Below the pieces are notes generated by a model. That model saw nothing but the letters and a program-made list of their open reading frames with translations. It did not search any database and was not told where the DNA came from. Positions 50,186 to 58,374 of a DNA stretch of 64,000 bases are shown here, piece after piece. The DNA is from Rhodospirillaceae bacterium (GTDB lineage: Bacteria > Pseudomonadota > Alphaproteobacteria > UBA6615), in NCBI GenBank assembly GCA_018667335.1, contig JABIVD010000022.1, forward strand, positions 62,001 to 126,000, given 5' to 3'. The first letter of the stretch is position 1, and every line of letters starts with the position of its first letter. The translations under genes were made by a program, and so were the position numbers.

Positions 50186-51061
50186 ATGGCTGAAAAGATA
50201 GGAATTCTGGGGCTTGGGCTGATCGGTGGCATTACGGCCGAGATCCTGATGCCGGAGGGCTACGAATGTGCGGCCGTCCGCCGCCCGAGCACCGAGAGCT
50301 TCCCCGACACCGGCGGCAAGCTGTTCGACACGGCGCGTGAGCTTGCCGCGTGGGCCGATGTGGTGATTTCGGCGCTGCCGAGCACCGAGGCGTCCCGCAC
50401 GGCCCTGGAGGGCCCTGACGGCCTCCTCGCGGGAGCGCATGAGGGTCTCACGATCATCGAGATGAATACCTTCCCGGTGGGCGAGAAGGAGCGCATCCGT
50501 GATCAGGTCGGCGACACGCCGGCAAAGATCATCGATTGCCCTCTCAGCGGCACCCAGCCGATCATCCGCGCGGGCAAGGGCGTCATCATGATGAGCGGCG
50601 ACGAGGCGCTGTGCGAATCCGTGAAACCGATGCTCGAGAAGGTCTGCCCCAAGACATTCTACGTCGGCGAATACGGGACGGGCATCAAGCTCAAGCTGAT
50701 GATCAACTTCATGGTCGGCGCCAACACCGTGGCGCTCGCCGAAGGCATGCTATTCGGCGCCCAGATGGGCCTCGACCCCGATCTGATGATCGATATCGTG
50801 GGCCCGAGTGCGGCCGGGTCGACCGTCTTCGGGATGCGCGCGGGCATCATCAAGGATCGGACCTGGCAGCCCTGTGCGGGCCCCAGCAAGCTGTTGTGGA
50901 AGGACCTCGACATCGTCGAGGAGCAGGCCGATGCGCTCGGCCTGTCGGCGCCGCTGCTGCGGATCTGCAATGACTATTACAAGAAGATCGCGAAGGCCGG
51001 GCGGCTCGAGGATGAGTGCTCGGTTGTTTATGAGATTCTAGAGAGCGAAATTATCGCCTGA
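50186..51061 (+). CDS. NAD(P)-dependent oxidoreductase of the beta-hydroxyacid dehydrogenase family
   Basis: This 291-residue enzyme has the N-terminal Rossmann motif GILGLGLIGGITAEIL, the substrate loop DCPLSGTQP (like DAPVSGG of 3-hydroxyisobutyrate dehydrogenase) and the catalytic Lys in GTGIKLKLMINFM (about residue 170). ATG 50186 has an excellent AGGAGG ribosome binding site. As the last gene of the iclR operon, it probably oxidises or reduces the aldehyde or hydroxyacid linked to the ThDP enzyme. Its end overlaps the convergent meaB-like gene by 11 bases. Confidence 0.92.
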   Translation: MAEKIGILGLGLIGGITAEILMPEGYECAAVRRPSTESFPDTGGKLFDTARELAAWADVVISALPSTEASRTALEGPDGLLAGAHEGLTIIEMNTFPVGEKERIRDQVGDTPAKIIDCPLSGTQPIIRAGKGVIMMSGDEALCESVKPMLEKVCPKTFYVGEYGTGIKLKLMINFMVGANTVALAEGMLFGAQMGLDPDLMIDIVGPSAAGSTVFGMRAGIIKDRTWQPCAGPSKLLWKDLDIVEEQADALGLSAPLLRICNDYYKKIAKAGRLEDECSVVYEILESEIIA

Positions 51062-51938
51062 GCCGGGCGACGATTGCGTCGAACAGCGCGCCGGGCTCCT
51101 GGTCGAGGAAGTCCGCGTCGGCCGCCTCGAGAACTTCGTCGATCCTCCGGGAAATGAGGCCCTGGGCCTGGTAGCGTGCGCGGGCGTGGCGTGCCGTCGC
51201 GACATCCTTATGGTCGGCCCGCCAGGCCGCGTGGTTGGTGATCGCCTCGTCGAGCGCGGCAAAGCCATTCGGATCGTCGCGTGATGTCATGATGACGGGC
51301 GGTGTCCAGCCGTCAGCGCTCTGATGGTCGGCAACCTGTTCGATCTCGGCGGCCATCAACTCGGCGCCCGGCAGGTCTGCCTTGTTCACCACATAGATGT
51401 CGGCCATTTCGAGAATACCGGCCTTCATCGCCTGGATCGCATCCCCGGAGTGGGGCACCAGGATGAGCACGACCGTGTCCACCAGCGTCCGGATCGTGTA
51501 CTCGGCCTGTCCGACCCCGACCGTCTCGAGGATGATCTCGCCGAACCCGTGCCCTTCCATGGCGTTGAGCAGATCGGCGGTGTTGTCCGCCAGGCCGTCA
51601 TGGGCGCGGCGGCTCGGGATCGAGCGGATGAAGATATCCGGGTCATCGGCGATGGCATCCATGCGGATACGGTCGCCCAGGATCGAGCCCTGGGACACCG
51701 GGCTCGACGGATCGATTGCCAGCACCGCGACTTTACGATCAGCGCGTTTTCGGAGATTGGCGAGCCTGGCTATCAGCGAACTTTTTCCAGCCCCCGGTGC
51801 GCCCGTGATGCCAATGCGTGGCAGGTTCCCGGTCGGCAAGGCGCCCTGCTGCGCCAGGGTCTCGGAAACATCGGCGTTGGCGATGCGGGTCAGGGCGCGG
51901 CTGAGGTTTCGCCTTGGATTGCGGGACTCTCCGCTCAT
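51051..51938 (-). CDS. meaB: Methylmalonyl-CoA mutase-associated GTPase MeaB
   Basis: This 295-residue G3E GTPase has the Walker A GITGAPGAGKSSLI, the switch region DPSSPVSQGSILGDRIRM, ETVGVGQAE and NKADL. MeaB (ArgK, YgfD) loads and protects adenosylcobalamin in acyl-CoA mutases. It is the last gene of the mutase operon and overlaps the CoA-transferase gene by four bases, so it acts with the mutase of this cluster. Confidence 0.94.
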   Translation of the reverse strand: MSGESRNPRRNLSRALTRIANADVSETLAQQGALPTGNLPRIGITGAPGAGKSSLIARLANLRKRADRKVAVLAIDPSSPVSQGSILGDRIRMDAIADDPDIFIRSIPSRRAHDGLADNTADLLNAMEGHGFGEIILETVGVGQAEYTIRTLVDTVVLILVPHSGDAIQAMKAGILEMADIYVVNKADLPGAELMAAEIEQVADHQSADGWTPPVIMTSRDDPNGFAALDEAITNHAAWRADHKDVATARHARARYQAQGLISRRIDEVLEAADADFLDQEPGALFDAIVARLRR

Positions 51939-53077
51939 TTGGCAGCGGCGGCCGGCGGGGCGCCCAGAATTTCGTCGGTATGCTCGCCCAATTGCGGCGG
52001 CAACCCGTAGCGGGGCGGATGATCGGCCATCTTGATCGGGTTGCCCACCACACGCAGTGCGCCGTCGGGTGTGGGGATCACAGCGATCATCTCGCGCGCG
52101 GCGGCCATGTCTCCGTCGAGTGCACGGTCGAGGGTCTCGACGCCAGAGACCACCAGGCCTTCATTGCCAAGGGTTTCGACCCAATGCGCCGTGGTTTGCG
52201 ATTTCATAAGTTCGCCGACGGCATCGATCACGGCGGCGCGGTTGTCCGAGCGTGCGTTCATGGTCGCGAATTTCGGGTCGGTGGCGCGCTCGCTCCAGCC
52301 GACCACGGCGCAGAATTTCTTCCAGAATTTGTCGGTCGAGACGAACAGCATCAGGAAGCCGTCGCTGGTCTCGAAGACCTGGGCCGGGACCATGTAGGGA
52401 TGTGCGCTCTGTGATGTTCGCTGGGGAACGATCCCGTGGTTGAGGTAGCCCGAGGCCATATAGTTGAGCTGTGACAGCATGGTGTCGAACAGAGACACGT
52501 CGACCTGGCCGCCCTTACCCTCGATGATCTTCGCCAGCAGGCCGATCGCGCCCATCATGCCGGTCGAGTTGTCGACGGCCGAATATCCGGCCTTCGTCGG
52601 CGGTGTGCCCGGGTCGCCGGTCAGGGTCATCACGCCGGTGAGCGCCTGGACGATGTAGTCGTAGGCGGGTTTGTCGGCATAGGGCCCGTCCAGCCCGAAC
52701 CCGGTGAGGGCGAGACAGACGAGGCTCGGATTGTGCGTTCTCAGATCGTCGTAGGTCAGACCGAAGCGCCGGATGGTGGCTGGCCGCAGATTGGTGATCA
52801 GACCCTGGGCGCCGGCCGCGAGTGTGCCGAGCTGCGTCTGGCCGGCGGGCGTGTTCAGGTCGAGGACGATCGAGCGTTTGTTGCGGTTGAGGCTTGCGAA
52901 GTAGTCGTTATACGGCCCGGTGAACTGCTTGGTGATGTTGCGGGCCATGTCGCCGCCCGGCGGCTCGACCTTGATCACGTCGGCGCCCAGGTCGCCCAGG
53001 ATCATGCTGCAGAACGGGCCTGCGAGGACATGCGCGACCTCGATGATCCGAACGCCGGCGAGAGGGCCGCCGGTCAA
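51935..53077 (-). CDS. CaiB/BaiF (class III) CoA-transferase
   Basis: This 380-residue enzyme begins LAGVRIIEVAHVLAGPFCSM and contains LGADVIKVEPPGGDMAR and the catalytic Asp motif GGQVDVSLFDTML (about residue 190). Class III transferases move CoA between carboxylic acids by a covalent Asp-CoA intermediate. It overlaps the B12-binding gene and meaB by four bases each, so it is translationally coupled to the mutase genes. It could move CoA from the mutase product or decarboxylation product to a free acid such as succinate. Confidence 0.92.
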   Translation of the reverse strand: MTGGPLAGVRIIEVAHVLAGPFCSMILGDLGADVIKVEPPGGDMARNITKQFTGPYNDYFASLNRNKRSIVLDLNTPAGQTQLGTLAAGAQGLITNLRPATIRRFGLTYDDLRTHNPSLVCLALTGFGLDGPYADKPAYDYIVQALTGVMTLTGDPGTPPTKAGYSAVDNSTGMMGAIGLLAKIIEGKGGQVDVSLFDTMLSQLNYMASGYLNHGIVPQRTSQSAHPYMVPAQVFETSDGFLMLFVSTDKFWKKFCAVVGWSERATDPKFATMNARSDNRAAVIDAVGELMKSQTTAHWVETLGNEGLVVSGVETLDRALDGDMAAAREMIAVIPTPDGALRVVGNPIKMADHPPRYGLPPQLGEHTDEILGAPPAAAAK

Positions 53078-53472
53078 GCGCCCAGATCCGCTTCGATGGC
53101 CGCCACGACAGCATCGATGGTCATTTCGGCCGTGAAAATCCCGCGCGCACCGGCGTGGCGCAGTTCGTCATGATCCTCACTGGGGATCGTGCCGCCGACG
53201 AACAGGTGAATATCGCCTGCGTCGAGTTCCGCCAGGCAGCGCACGGTCTCTTCGACGAGTTCCTTGTGGCTGCCCGACAGGATCGACAAGCCGACGGCGT
53301 CCACATCCTCGTCCACGGCGACCCGCGCGATATAGTCCGGGCTGCGGCGCAGGCCGGTGTAGATCACATCGGCACCCGCGTCGCGCAGCGCCAGGGCGAT
53401 GATTTTCGCGCCGACATCGTGCCCGTCGAGGCCCGGTTTTGCGATCAGAATGCGTTTTCCGTTCAGGCTCAT
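53074..53472 (-). CDS. Cobalamin B12-binding subunit of acyl-CoA mutase
   Basis: This 132-residue protein is the stand-alone C-terminal B12-binding domain of methylmalonyl-CoA mutase-type enzymes. It has the base-off motif DGHDVGAK with the cobalt-ligand His at 18 (DxHxxG at 16-21), VDAVGLSILSGSHK and LFVGGTIPSEDH (GG). It pairs with the large subunit encoded upstream, forming a split mutase. It overlaps the CoA-transferase gene by four bases. Confidence 0.95.
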   Translation of the reverse strand: MSLNGKRILIAKPGLDGHDVGAKIIALALRDAGADVIYTGLRRSPDYIARVAVDEDVDAVGLSILSGSHKELVEETVRCLAELDAGDIHLFVGGTIPSEDHDELRHAGARGIFTAEMTIDAVVAAIEADLGA

Positions 53473-53483
53473 ATTCGTCGGTC

Positions 53484-55124
53484 CTAAAGCCGTACCGGCT
53501 CTTCAAATTCGCCCCATTGCGTCTTCAGGGTCGCCACCATCTCGCCGACGGTGGCGTAGGCGTGGCAGCAATCGATCAGATACGGCATGAGGTTCTCGTC
53601 ATCCTTGGCGGCGGCGGCTTCCAGGGCGGAGAGGGATGACGCGACGGCGTCGTTGTCGCGGCTGTCGCGGACCTTTTCGAACTTCTCAATGACCCGCGCT
53701 GATGCTTGCGGGTCGAGTTTGAACAGTTCGGCAACGCCGTCTTTCTGGTCTTCGCGGCGGAAGTAATTCTGCCCGACGATGACGGTCTCGCCGCTGTCCA
53801 CCTTGCGTTTCCGCTCGGCCGCGCGATGGGCGATCTTGAGCTGCAACCAGCCGTCTTCGACGGCCTTGGTGACGCCGCCATAGGCCTCGATCTCGTCGAT
53901 GACCTTCATGACTTCTTCTTCCATCCGGTCGGTCAGCCATTCGACATAGTAGCTGCCGCCGAGCGGGTCGACCGTGCGGGCGATGCCGGATTCATGGGCG
54001 ACGATCTGCTGGGTGCGGACCGCGATCTCGGCCGAGTGTTCGGTCGGGATCTGATAGGCCTCGTCGAATGCGGCCGTGAAGATCGACTGCGCACCGCCCA
54101 TGACGGCGGCCATGTTTTCGGTGCCGACACGAACCACGTTGTTGTCGGGTTGCGCGCCGACCAGAGACGAGCCCCCGCACACGACACCGAAACGGAACAT
54201 CAGGGCCTTGGGGTCCTTCACGCCGTAGCGTTCGGTCAGGAGTTTCGCCCAAAGCCGCCGGCCTGCACGGAACTTGCAGACTTCCTCGAAGAAATCCATG
54301 TGCACATAGAAGAAGAAGCTGAGGCGACGGGCGAATTTCTCGACATCGCCGCCGCGTCTGATCAACTCGTCGATGTAGGCGAGGCCGTTGGCCAGCGTGT
54401 AGCCCATCTCCTCGACCGCCGTGCAGCCGGCGTCGCGGACATGGGCGCCGGCGATGCTGATCGCGTTGAACCGCGGCGTCTGGTCGTAGGAGAACAGGAT
54501 CGTGTCGGCGATCAACCGCATCGACGGGCGCACCGGGAAGATCCAGGTGCCGCGGGCCACATATTCCTTGAGGATGTCGTTCTGGATCGTGCCGGTGAGT
54601 TTCTCGCGAGGTACGCCCTTCTTGTCGGCGACGGCGCAATACATCGCGTAGATGATCGACGCGGTGCCGTTGATCGTGAACGAGGTGGATATCCCTGCCA
54701 GATCGATCCCATCGAACAGGATTTCGGCCTCGGCGAGGTTCGAAAGGGAAACGCCGACCTTGCCGACCTCGGTCTTCGCGATCGAATCGGTTGGGTCGTA
54801 GCCGCACTGGGTGGGCAGGTCGAGCGCGACCGACAGGCCTGTCTGGCCCTGATCGAGCAGGAAGCGGTAACGCTCATTCGATTCCTCGGCCGTACCGAAA
54901 CCTGAATACTGGCGGATGGTCCACATCCGGCCGCGAAAGCCATCGGGGAAGATGCCGCGGGTGAACGGATACTCGCCCGGCATTTCCGGTTCGCGGTCCG
55001 CCACCATGTCCGCGGTTACGACCTGGGGCACCTCGATTCCCGACGGGGTCGCGGTCGTGGGCTTTGTTGGCGGTTCGCGCGGCGGCTCGGCGTCGTCTTT
55101 CGCCGCGATGGATTTGTCGGTCAT
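53484..55124 (-). CDS. Acyl-CoA mutase large subunit (methylmalonyl-CoA mutase-like)
   Basis: This 546-residue protein is the TIM-barrel catalytic subunit of a B12-dependent acyl-CoA mutase: MWTIRQYSGFGTAEESNERY, GLSVALDLPTQCGYDP, GTIQNDILKEYVARGTW, PSMRLIADT and QQIVAHESGIARTVDPLGGS. Canonical methylmalonyl-CoA mutases have RGPY near the start of this block, with Tyr89 (Propionibacterium numbering) touching the substrate carboxylate; here the aligned motif is RGIF, so a Phe replaces it, while the Arg of PSMR is kept. Substrate preference could therefore differ. An acidic/Pro-rich N-terminal tail (about 1-40) is unusual. It starts four bases after the upstream hydratase-like gene stops. Confidence 0.92.
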   Translation of the reverse strand: MTDKSIAAKDDAEPPREPPTKPTTATPSGIEVPQVVTADMVADREPEMPGEYPFTRGIFPDGFRGRMWTIRQYSGFGTAEESNERYRFLLDQGQTGLSVALDLPTQCGYDPTDSIAKTEVGKVGVSLSNLAEAEILFDGIDLAGISTSFTINGTASIIYAMYCAVADKKGVPREKLTGTIQNDILKEYVARGTWIFPVRPSMRLIADTILFSYDQTPRFNAISIAGAHVRDAGCTAVEEMGYTLANGLAYIDELIRRGGDVEKFARRLSFFFYVHMDFFEEVCKFRAGRRLWAKLLTERYGVKDPKALMFRFGVVCGGSSLVGAQPDNNVVRVGTENMAAVMGGAQSIFTAAFDEAYQIPTEHSAEIAVRTQQIVAHESGIARTVDPLGGSYYVEWLTDRMEEEVMKVIDEIEAYGGVTKAVEDGWLQLKIAHRAAERKRKVDSGETVIVGQNYFRREDQKDGVAELFKLDPQASARVIEKFEKVRDSRDNDAVASSLSALEAAAAKDDENLMPYLIDCCHAYATVGEMVATLKTQWGEFEEPVRL

Positions 55125-55128
55125 CGGG

Positions 55129-55905
55129 TCAGCCCTTCTTGGCGGGAAGCACCTTTTCGGCGGCCTCCCAGTGATCGTCGTGTACCCAGGTCTTTACGAA
55201 CATACCCGTCTCAATCTCCTGCATTTCCGCGCGGGTGTCCCCGCGGCGGTGTGCGTCGCTGACGGCCTTGAAGGCGCGCATGGATTGGGGCTTCTGTTTG
55301 CGGATCGGTGCGAGGAAGGTTTCGATCGTATCGTCGAAATTCTCACCGTCTGCGCCGACCGCGTCGTACAGGCCGATCTCCAGCGCCTTTGCCGGGTCCA
55401 GCATCTCGCCAGTGCTCATCAGCCGGAGCCCGCGTGCGCGGCCGACCAGGTCGAGCAGATCCGGGCCGCCGCCCCAGGCTGTGGCAAGCGCCAGGCGGCC
55501 CTGGACGAAGCCGATGCGCGCGTGGTTCGCCGCGACGCGGAAGTCGCAAGACACGGCCAACTCGGCGCCGCCGCCAAATGCGTTGCCGTTCAGGCCCGCG
55601 ATGACCGGGACCGGGAAGTCCCGAATGGCATTGAAGGCGGTCTTGGCGTCGCGTGCCATGGTCTCGGCCTCGCCTGCGGTCCGCAGGGCGGCCAACTCGC
55701 GCAGGTCGCCGCCGGCGGCGAAGGTCTTCTCGCCCGCGCCGCGCAGTACGGCTGCCACGAGTGCATCGTCTTTGGCTGCCGCGCGAAAGGTCTCGCCGAT
55801 CGTGTCGATGATCGAAATTGCCAGCGCGTTGTGTTTCTCCACCCGGTTGATGGTCACATACAGGACGCGCTCGCGCGTTTCGCTCAGGATATGTACGTCG
55901 CTCAT
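55129..55905 (-). CDS. Enoyl-CoA hydratase/isomerase family protein, possibly an acyl-CoA decarboxylase
   Basis: This 258-residue crotonase-fold protein has the CoA oxyanion segments FAAGGDLRELAAL and GLNGNAFGGGAELAVSCDFR and ends with a C-terminal helix. The segment IGFVQGRLALATAWGGGPDLL resembles methyl/ethylmalonyl-CoA decarboxylases (YgfG and ECHDC1 types, FVxxxxGIxPSWGGxxRL) more than hydratases, which need a second catalytic Glu. It is the first gene of the mutase operon, in the place YgfG takes in the E. coli sbm cluster. ATG 55905 is used; a longer in-frame extension exists. Confidence 0.85.
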   Translation of the reverse strand: MSDVHILSETRERVLYVTINRVEKHNALAISIIDTIGETFRAAAKDDALVAAVLRGAGEKTFAAGGDLRELAALRTAGEAETMARDAKTAFNAIRDFPVPVIAGLNGNAFGGGAELAVSCDFRVAANHARIGFVQGRLALATAWGGGPDLLDLVGRARGLRLMSTGEMLDPAKALEIGLYDAVGADGENFDDTIETFLAPIRKQKPQSMRAFKAVSDAHRRGDTRAEMQEIETGMFVKTWVHDDHWEAAEKVLPAKKG

Positions 55906-55952
55906 ACCAATACTTTCGTCACGGGACACACTGGGGTGGACGGCGAGGATCG

Positions 55953-56984
55953 TTAGCCCTCGTCCATCTCCGCCGTGCGGTAGATGTAGTTGCCATCCAT
56001 ATAGGTGATGAAGAAGTCGTGGAACGACATCGGCTCGTATTTCGGCGTCTCACCCGGCTTGATGCAGGACGGGAACGGTTCGGCCACGGTCTCATCATTG
56101 CAGTTGTAGAAGAATGTCAGCGCGTAACGGTCTTTCAACGGCGGCACAACGCGATGTGGCGTGGCGATGAACCGGCCATTGGTCCAGCGGTTGAAGAATT
56201 CGCCGGTGTTGACGACGATCGCGCCGCGCAGGGGCTCGATCTCCATCCATTTGCCCGACGGTGCCATGACCTGCAGGCCGGCGACATCCATCAGCGGCAG
56301 ATAGGTCATCGAGCTGTGGTCTGAATGGGGGGACAGCGAAAATTGTCCTTCTTCGGCCTCGACAGGCGGATACCAGGCGCAGCGATTGTAATATTCCGGG
56401 TGCGAGAACTTCTCGTCGAAGTAATCCGCCGGCAGCTCGAGCGCGCGGGCATAGGCCGGCAGCATCCGCGTCGCCAGCACGGCCATGGTCTCCTGATACT
56501 CCAGCAGCGTCGTGCGGAATTCGGGCAGTTCTTCGGGCCACTGATTGAGATTGCGGTGGCGGGTGTTGGCCTTGACCTTCGGGTCATCGGCGGTCCGCTC
56601 GCGCATGAACGCCCAGGCCTCGTTGAGGTCCTTCTTTTCGTTCTTCGCGATTTTCGACCAGCGCAGGATCAGCGATTTGTTGGGGATGAAGCCCTGGTGA
56701 TGGAAGTCCACCCGATACTTCATCTTGGTTTCGTCGGAAAGCGTGAACAGCTCCGCGATCTGATCGAAGCTGCGGTCGATCAGGCCCTGATCGATCCCGT
56801 GATTGACGATGCAGTAGAAGCCGAGGCTTTCCTGAATTGCCCGCAGGTCAGTTGCAAACTGCTCCAGCGCTGCGACATCGCCCGACAGGAAGTCGCTGAC
56901 ATCGATGATCGGAATGCGCTCTTCGGCGATGCATTCCGCCACGTTGGCGGAAACCTGGAGTTCGGATTCGGCTGCAACGGACAT
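55953..56984 (-). CDS. Isopenicillin N synthase-like non-haem iron 2OG dioxygenase
   Basis: This 343-residue enzyme has the N-terminal DIOX_N domain (ERIPIIDVSDFLSG, LGFYCIVNHGIDQGLIDRSF) and the C-terminal 2OG-FeII domain with HxD in SLSPHSDHSSMTYL, the distal His in FIATPHRVVPP and the R-x-A/S motif DRYALTFFYN. It should use Fe(II), O2 and usually 2-oxoglutarate. The start ATG 56984 is favoured because GGAGG in the preceding codons gives an ideal ribosome binding site. It is downstream of the LLM-type flavin enzyme on the same strand (81 bases) and may share its pathway. Confidence 0.9.
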   Translation of the reverse strand: MSVAAESELQVSANVAECIAEERIPIIDVSDFLSGDVAALEQFATDLRAIQESLGFYCIVNHGIDQGLIDRSFDQIAELFTLSDETKMKYRVDFHHQGFIPNKSLILRWSKIAKNEKKDLNEAWAFMRERTADDPKVKANTRHRNLNQWPEELPEFRTTLLEYQETMAVLATRMLPAYARALELPADYFDEKFSHPEYYNRCAWYPPVEAEEGQFSLSPHSDHSSMTYLPLMDVAGLQVMAPSGKWMEIEPLRGAIVVNTGEFFNRWTNGRFIATPHRVVPPLKDRYALTFFYNCNDETVAEPFPSCIKPGETPKYEPMSFHDFFITYMDGNYIYRTAEMDEG

Positions 56985-57065
56985 TTGAGCCTCCATCTAT
57001 TTGCGTTCGGGCACCCCACGCCGGTTTGGCGGCGCGGGGCATGCTCGAACTCGTTTTTCGGCTGT

Positions 57066-58181
57066 TTACTGTGCGGCGGCGGCTGGCTCCTCGTCGGGAA
57101 CGAGGCCCGCGAGGGCCGGCATGACCTTGTTGGCGAACAGCTCCATGTTGTCGTACCAAACTTGGTGCGGCTCGTAGGTGTACTGGATCTGCAGCACCGT
57201 CCCGAAGCCGCCAACGTCGTCGTAGAGCTTGCTCAGCTTCTCGGCGACGGTGTCGGGGCTGCCGACAACCCAGATGTTGTCGCAGACATATTCCGCCGTC
57301 AGCGCCTCGTCGGGCATGTCCGGATCTCCCTTGTAGAGACCCGTAGCCCCGAGCGATTTCAGGACGTTGAACATGTAGTTGGTATAGGCATGTCCGATCG
57401 GGCCGTTCAGCACATGGTCGCGTGCTTCCTGGTCCGTTTTGCCAACGAAAACTTCACGGGCAATGCGCCATTCACTTCGGCGTGGCGGTGGCCGGCCGGT
57501 CGATGCCGCCCCCTTGCACACTGCGTCCCAATGGGTGTTCAGGTTGACCGCCGGGAGGTAGTTGATGCTCATCGGAATCCAGCCGTTGGCACCCGCCGTA
57601 AACAGCGATTCCGACGACTTGTGCAATCCTGAAACCGCGATCGGCGGATGCGGGTCCTGGTAGGGCCGAATGTGATGACCCAGCGGCACCTGCGGCATCG
57701 GCTCCGGCACCTTGAACTGCCAGAACTCGCCGTTGTGTTCGAACGGCTCGTCTTCGGTCCACAGGCGCTTGATCACGTCGATAGATTCGCGCATGCGCGC
57801 GCGATGCTCGCCTTCCTTGTAATCGATATCCCAAAAATGGAAATCGGTCGGGGCGCCACCGGCGCCGATGCCGAAGTTCAGGCGGCCTTTCGACAGATGG
57901 TCGAGATAGGCGATACGCAATGCCACCTGACGGGGATCGTGCATGGGCAACAACACGATGCCGGTGCCGATGCGGATATTCTCGGTGCGCGCGAACACGG
58001 ATGCGGCGAAGAGGTCAGTGGCGGGAATCGGCTCCCACGGGATGGTGTAGTGCTCACCCATCCAGCCTTCGGTGTAGCCGAGCTTATCGCCCATCACGAA
58101 GGTTTCGATATCCTGGTGGTATTCCTTGGTGACGTCCCCGCCGGGCGGACGAAGCGGCATTGCAAACATTCCGTATTTCAT
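57066..58181 (-). CDS. LLM class flavin-dependent oxidoreductase (luciferase-like monooxygenase)
   Basis: This 371-residue protein has a TIM-barrel bacterial luciferase-like fold: YGMFAMPLRPPG at the N-terminus, LGYTEGWMGEHYTIPWEP, IGTGIVLLPMHDPRQVA and FGIGAGGAPTDF. LLM enzymes use FMNH2 or F420H2 and usually O2. The pattern is of the FMN type, and the flavin reductase at 42.8-43.4 kb could supply FMNH2. It is divergent from the citryl-CoA lyase-like gene; the 193-base gap should hold both promoters. It is probably co-transcribed with the IPNS-like gene. Confidence 0.9.
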   Translation of the reverse strand: MKYGMFAMPLRPPGGDVTKEYHQDIETFVMGDKLGYTEGWMGEHYTIPWEPIPATDLFAASVFARTENIRIGTGIVLLPMHDPRQVALRIAYLDHLSKGRLNFGIGAGGAPTDFHFWDIDYKEGEHRARMRESIDVIKRLWTEDEPFEHNGEFWQFKVPEPMPQVPLGHHIRPYQDPHPPIAVSGLHKSSESLFTAGANGWIPMSINYLPAVNLNTHWDAVCKGAASTGRPPPRRSEWRIAREVFVGKTDQEARDHVLNGPIGHAYTNYMFNVLKSLGATGLYKGDPDMPDEALTAEYVCDNIWVVGSPDTVAEKLSKLYDDVGGFGTVLQIQYTYEPHQVWYDNMELFANKVMPALAGLVPDEEPAAAAQ

Positions 58182-58374
58182 TGTTTGTGTCTCCCTATGA
58201 TCCGGGCCCCGGGCGGCGTGGCACCGCTCTCATTGCTGGCTGTGTTCATTCTACGCGTAGGGCGTTGGCGGGAGTCAATCACGTTCCATCAATTGAATTA
58301 TGTTTCGCCTACGTGAAAAGTTGTCGGCGCGGCGGTTAGACCCTATCGTCGCGCAGGACCTGGGGGAGACGACC

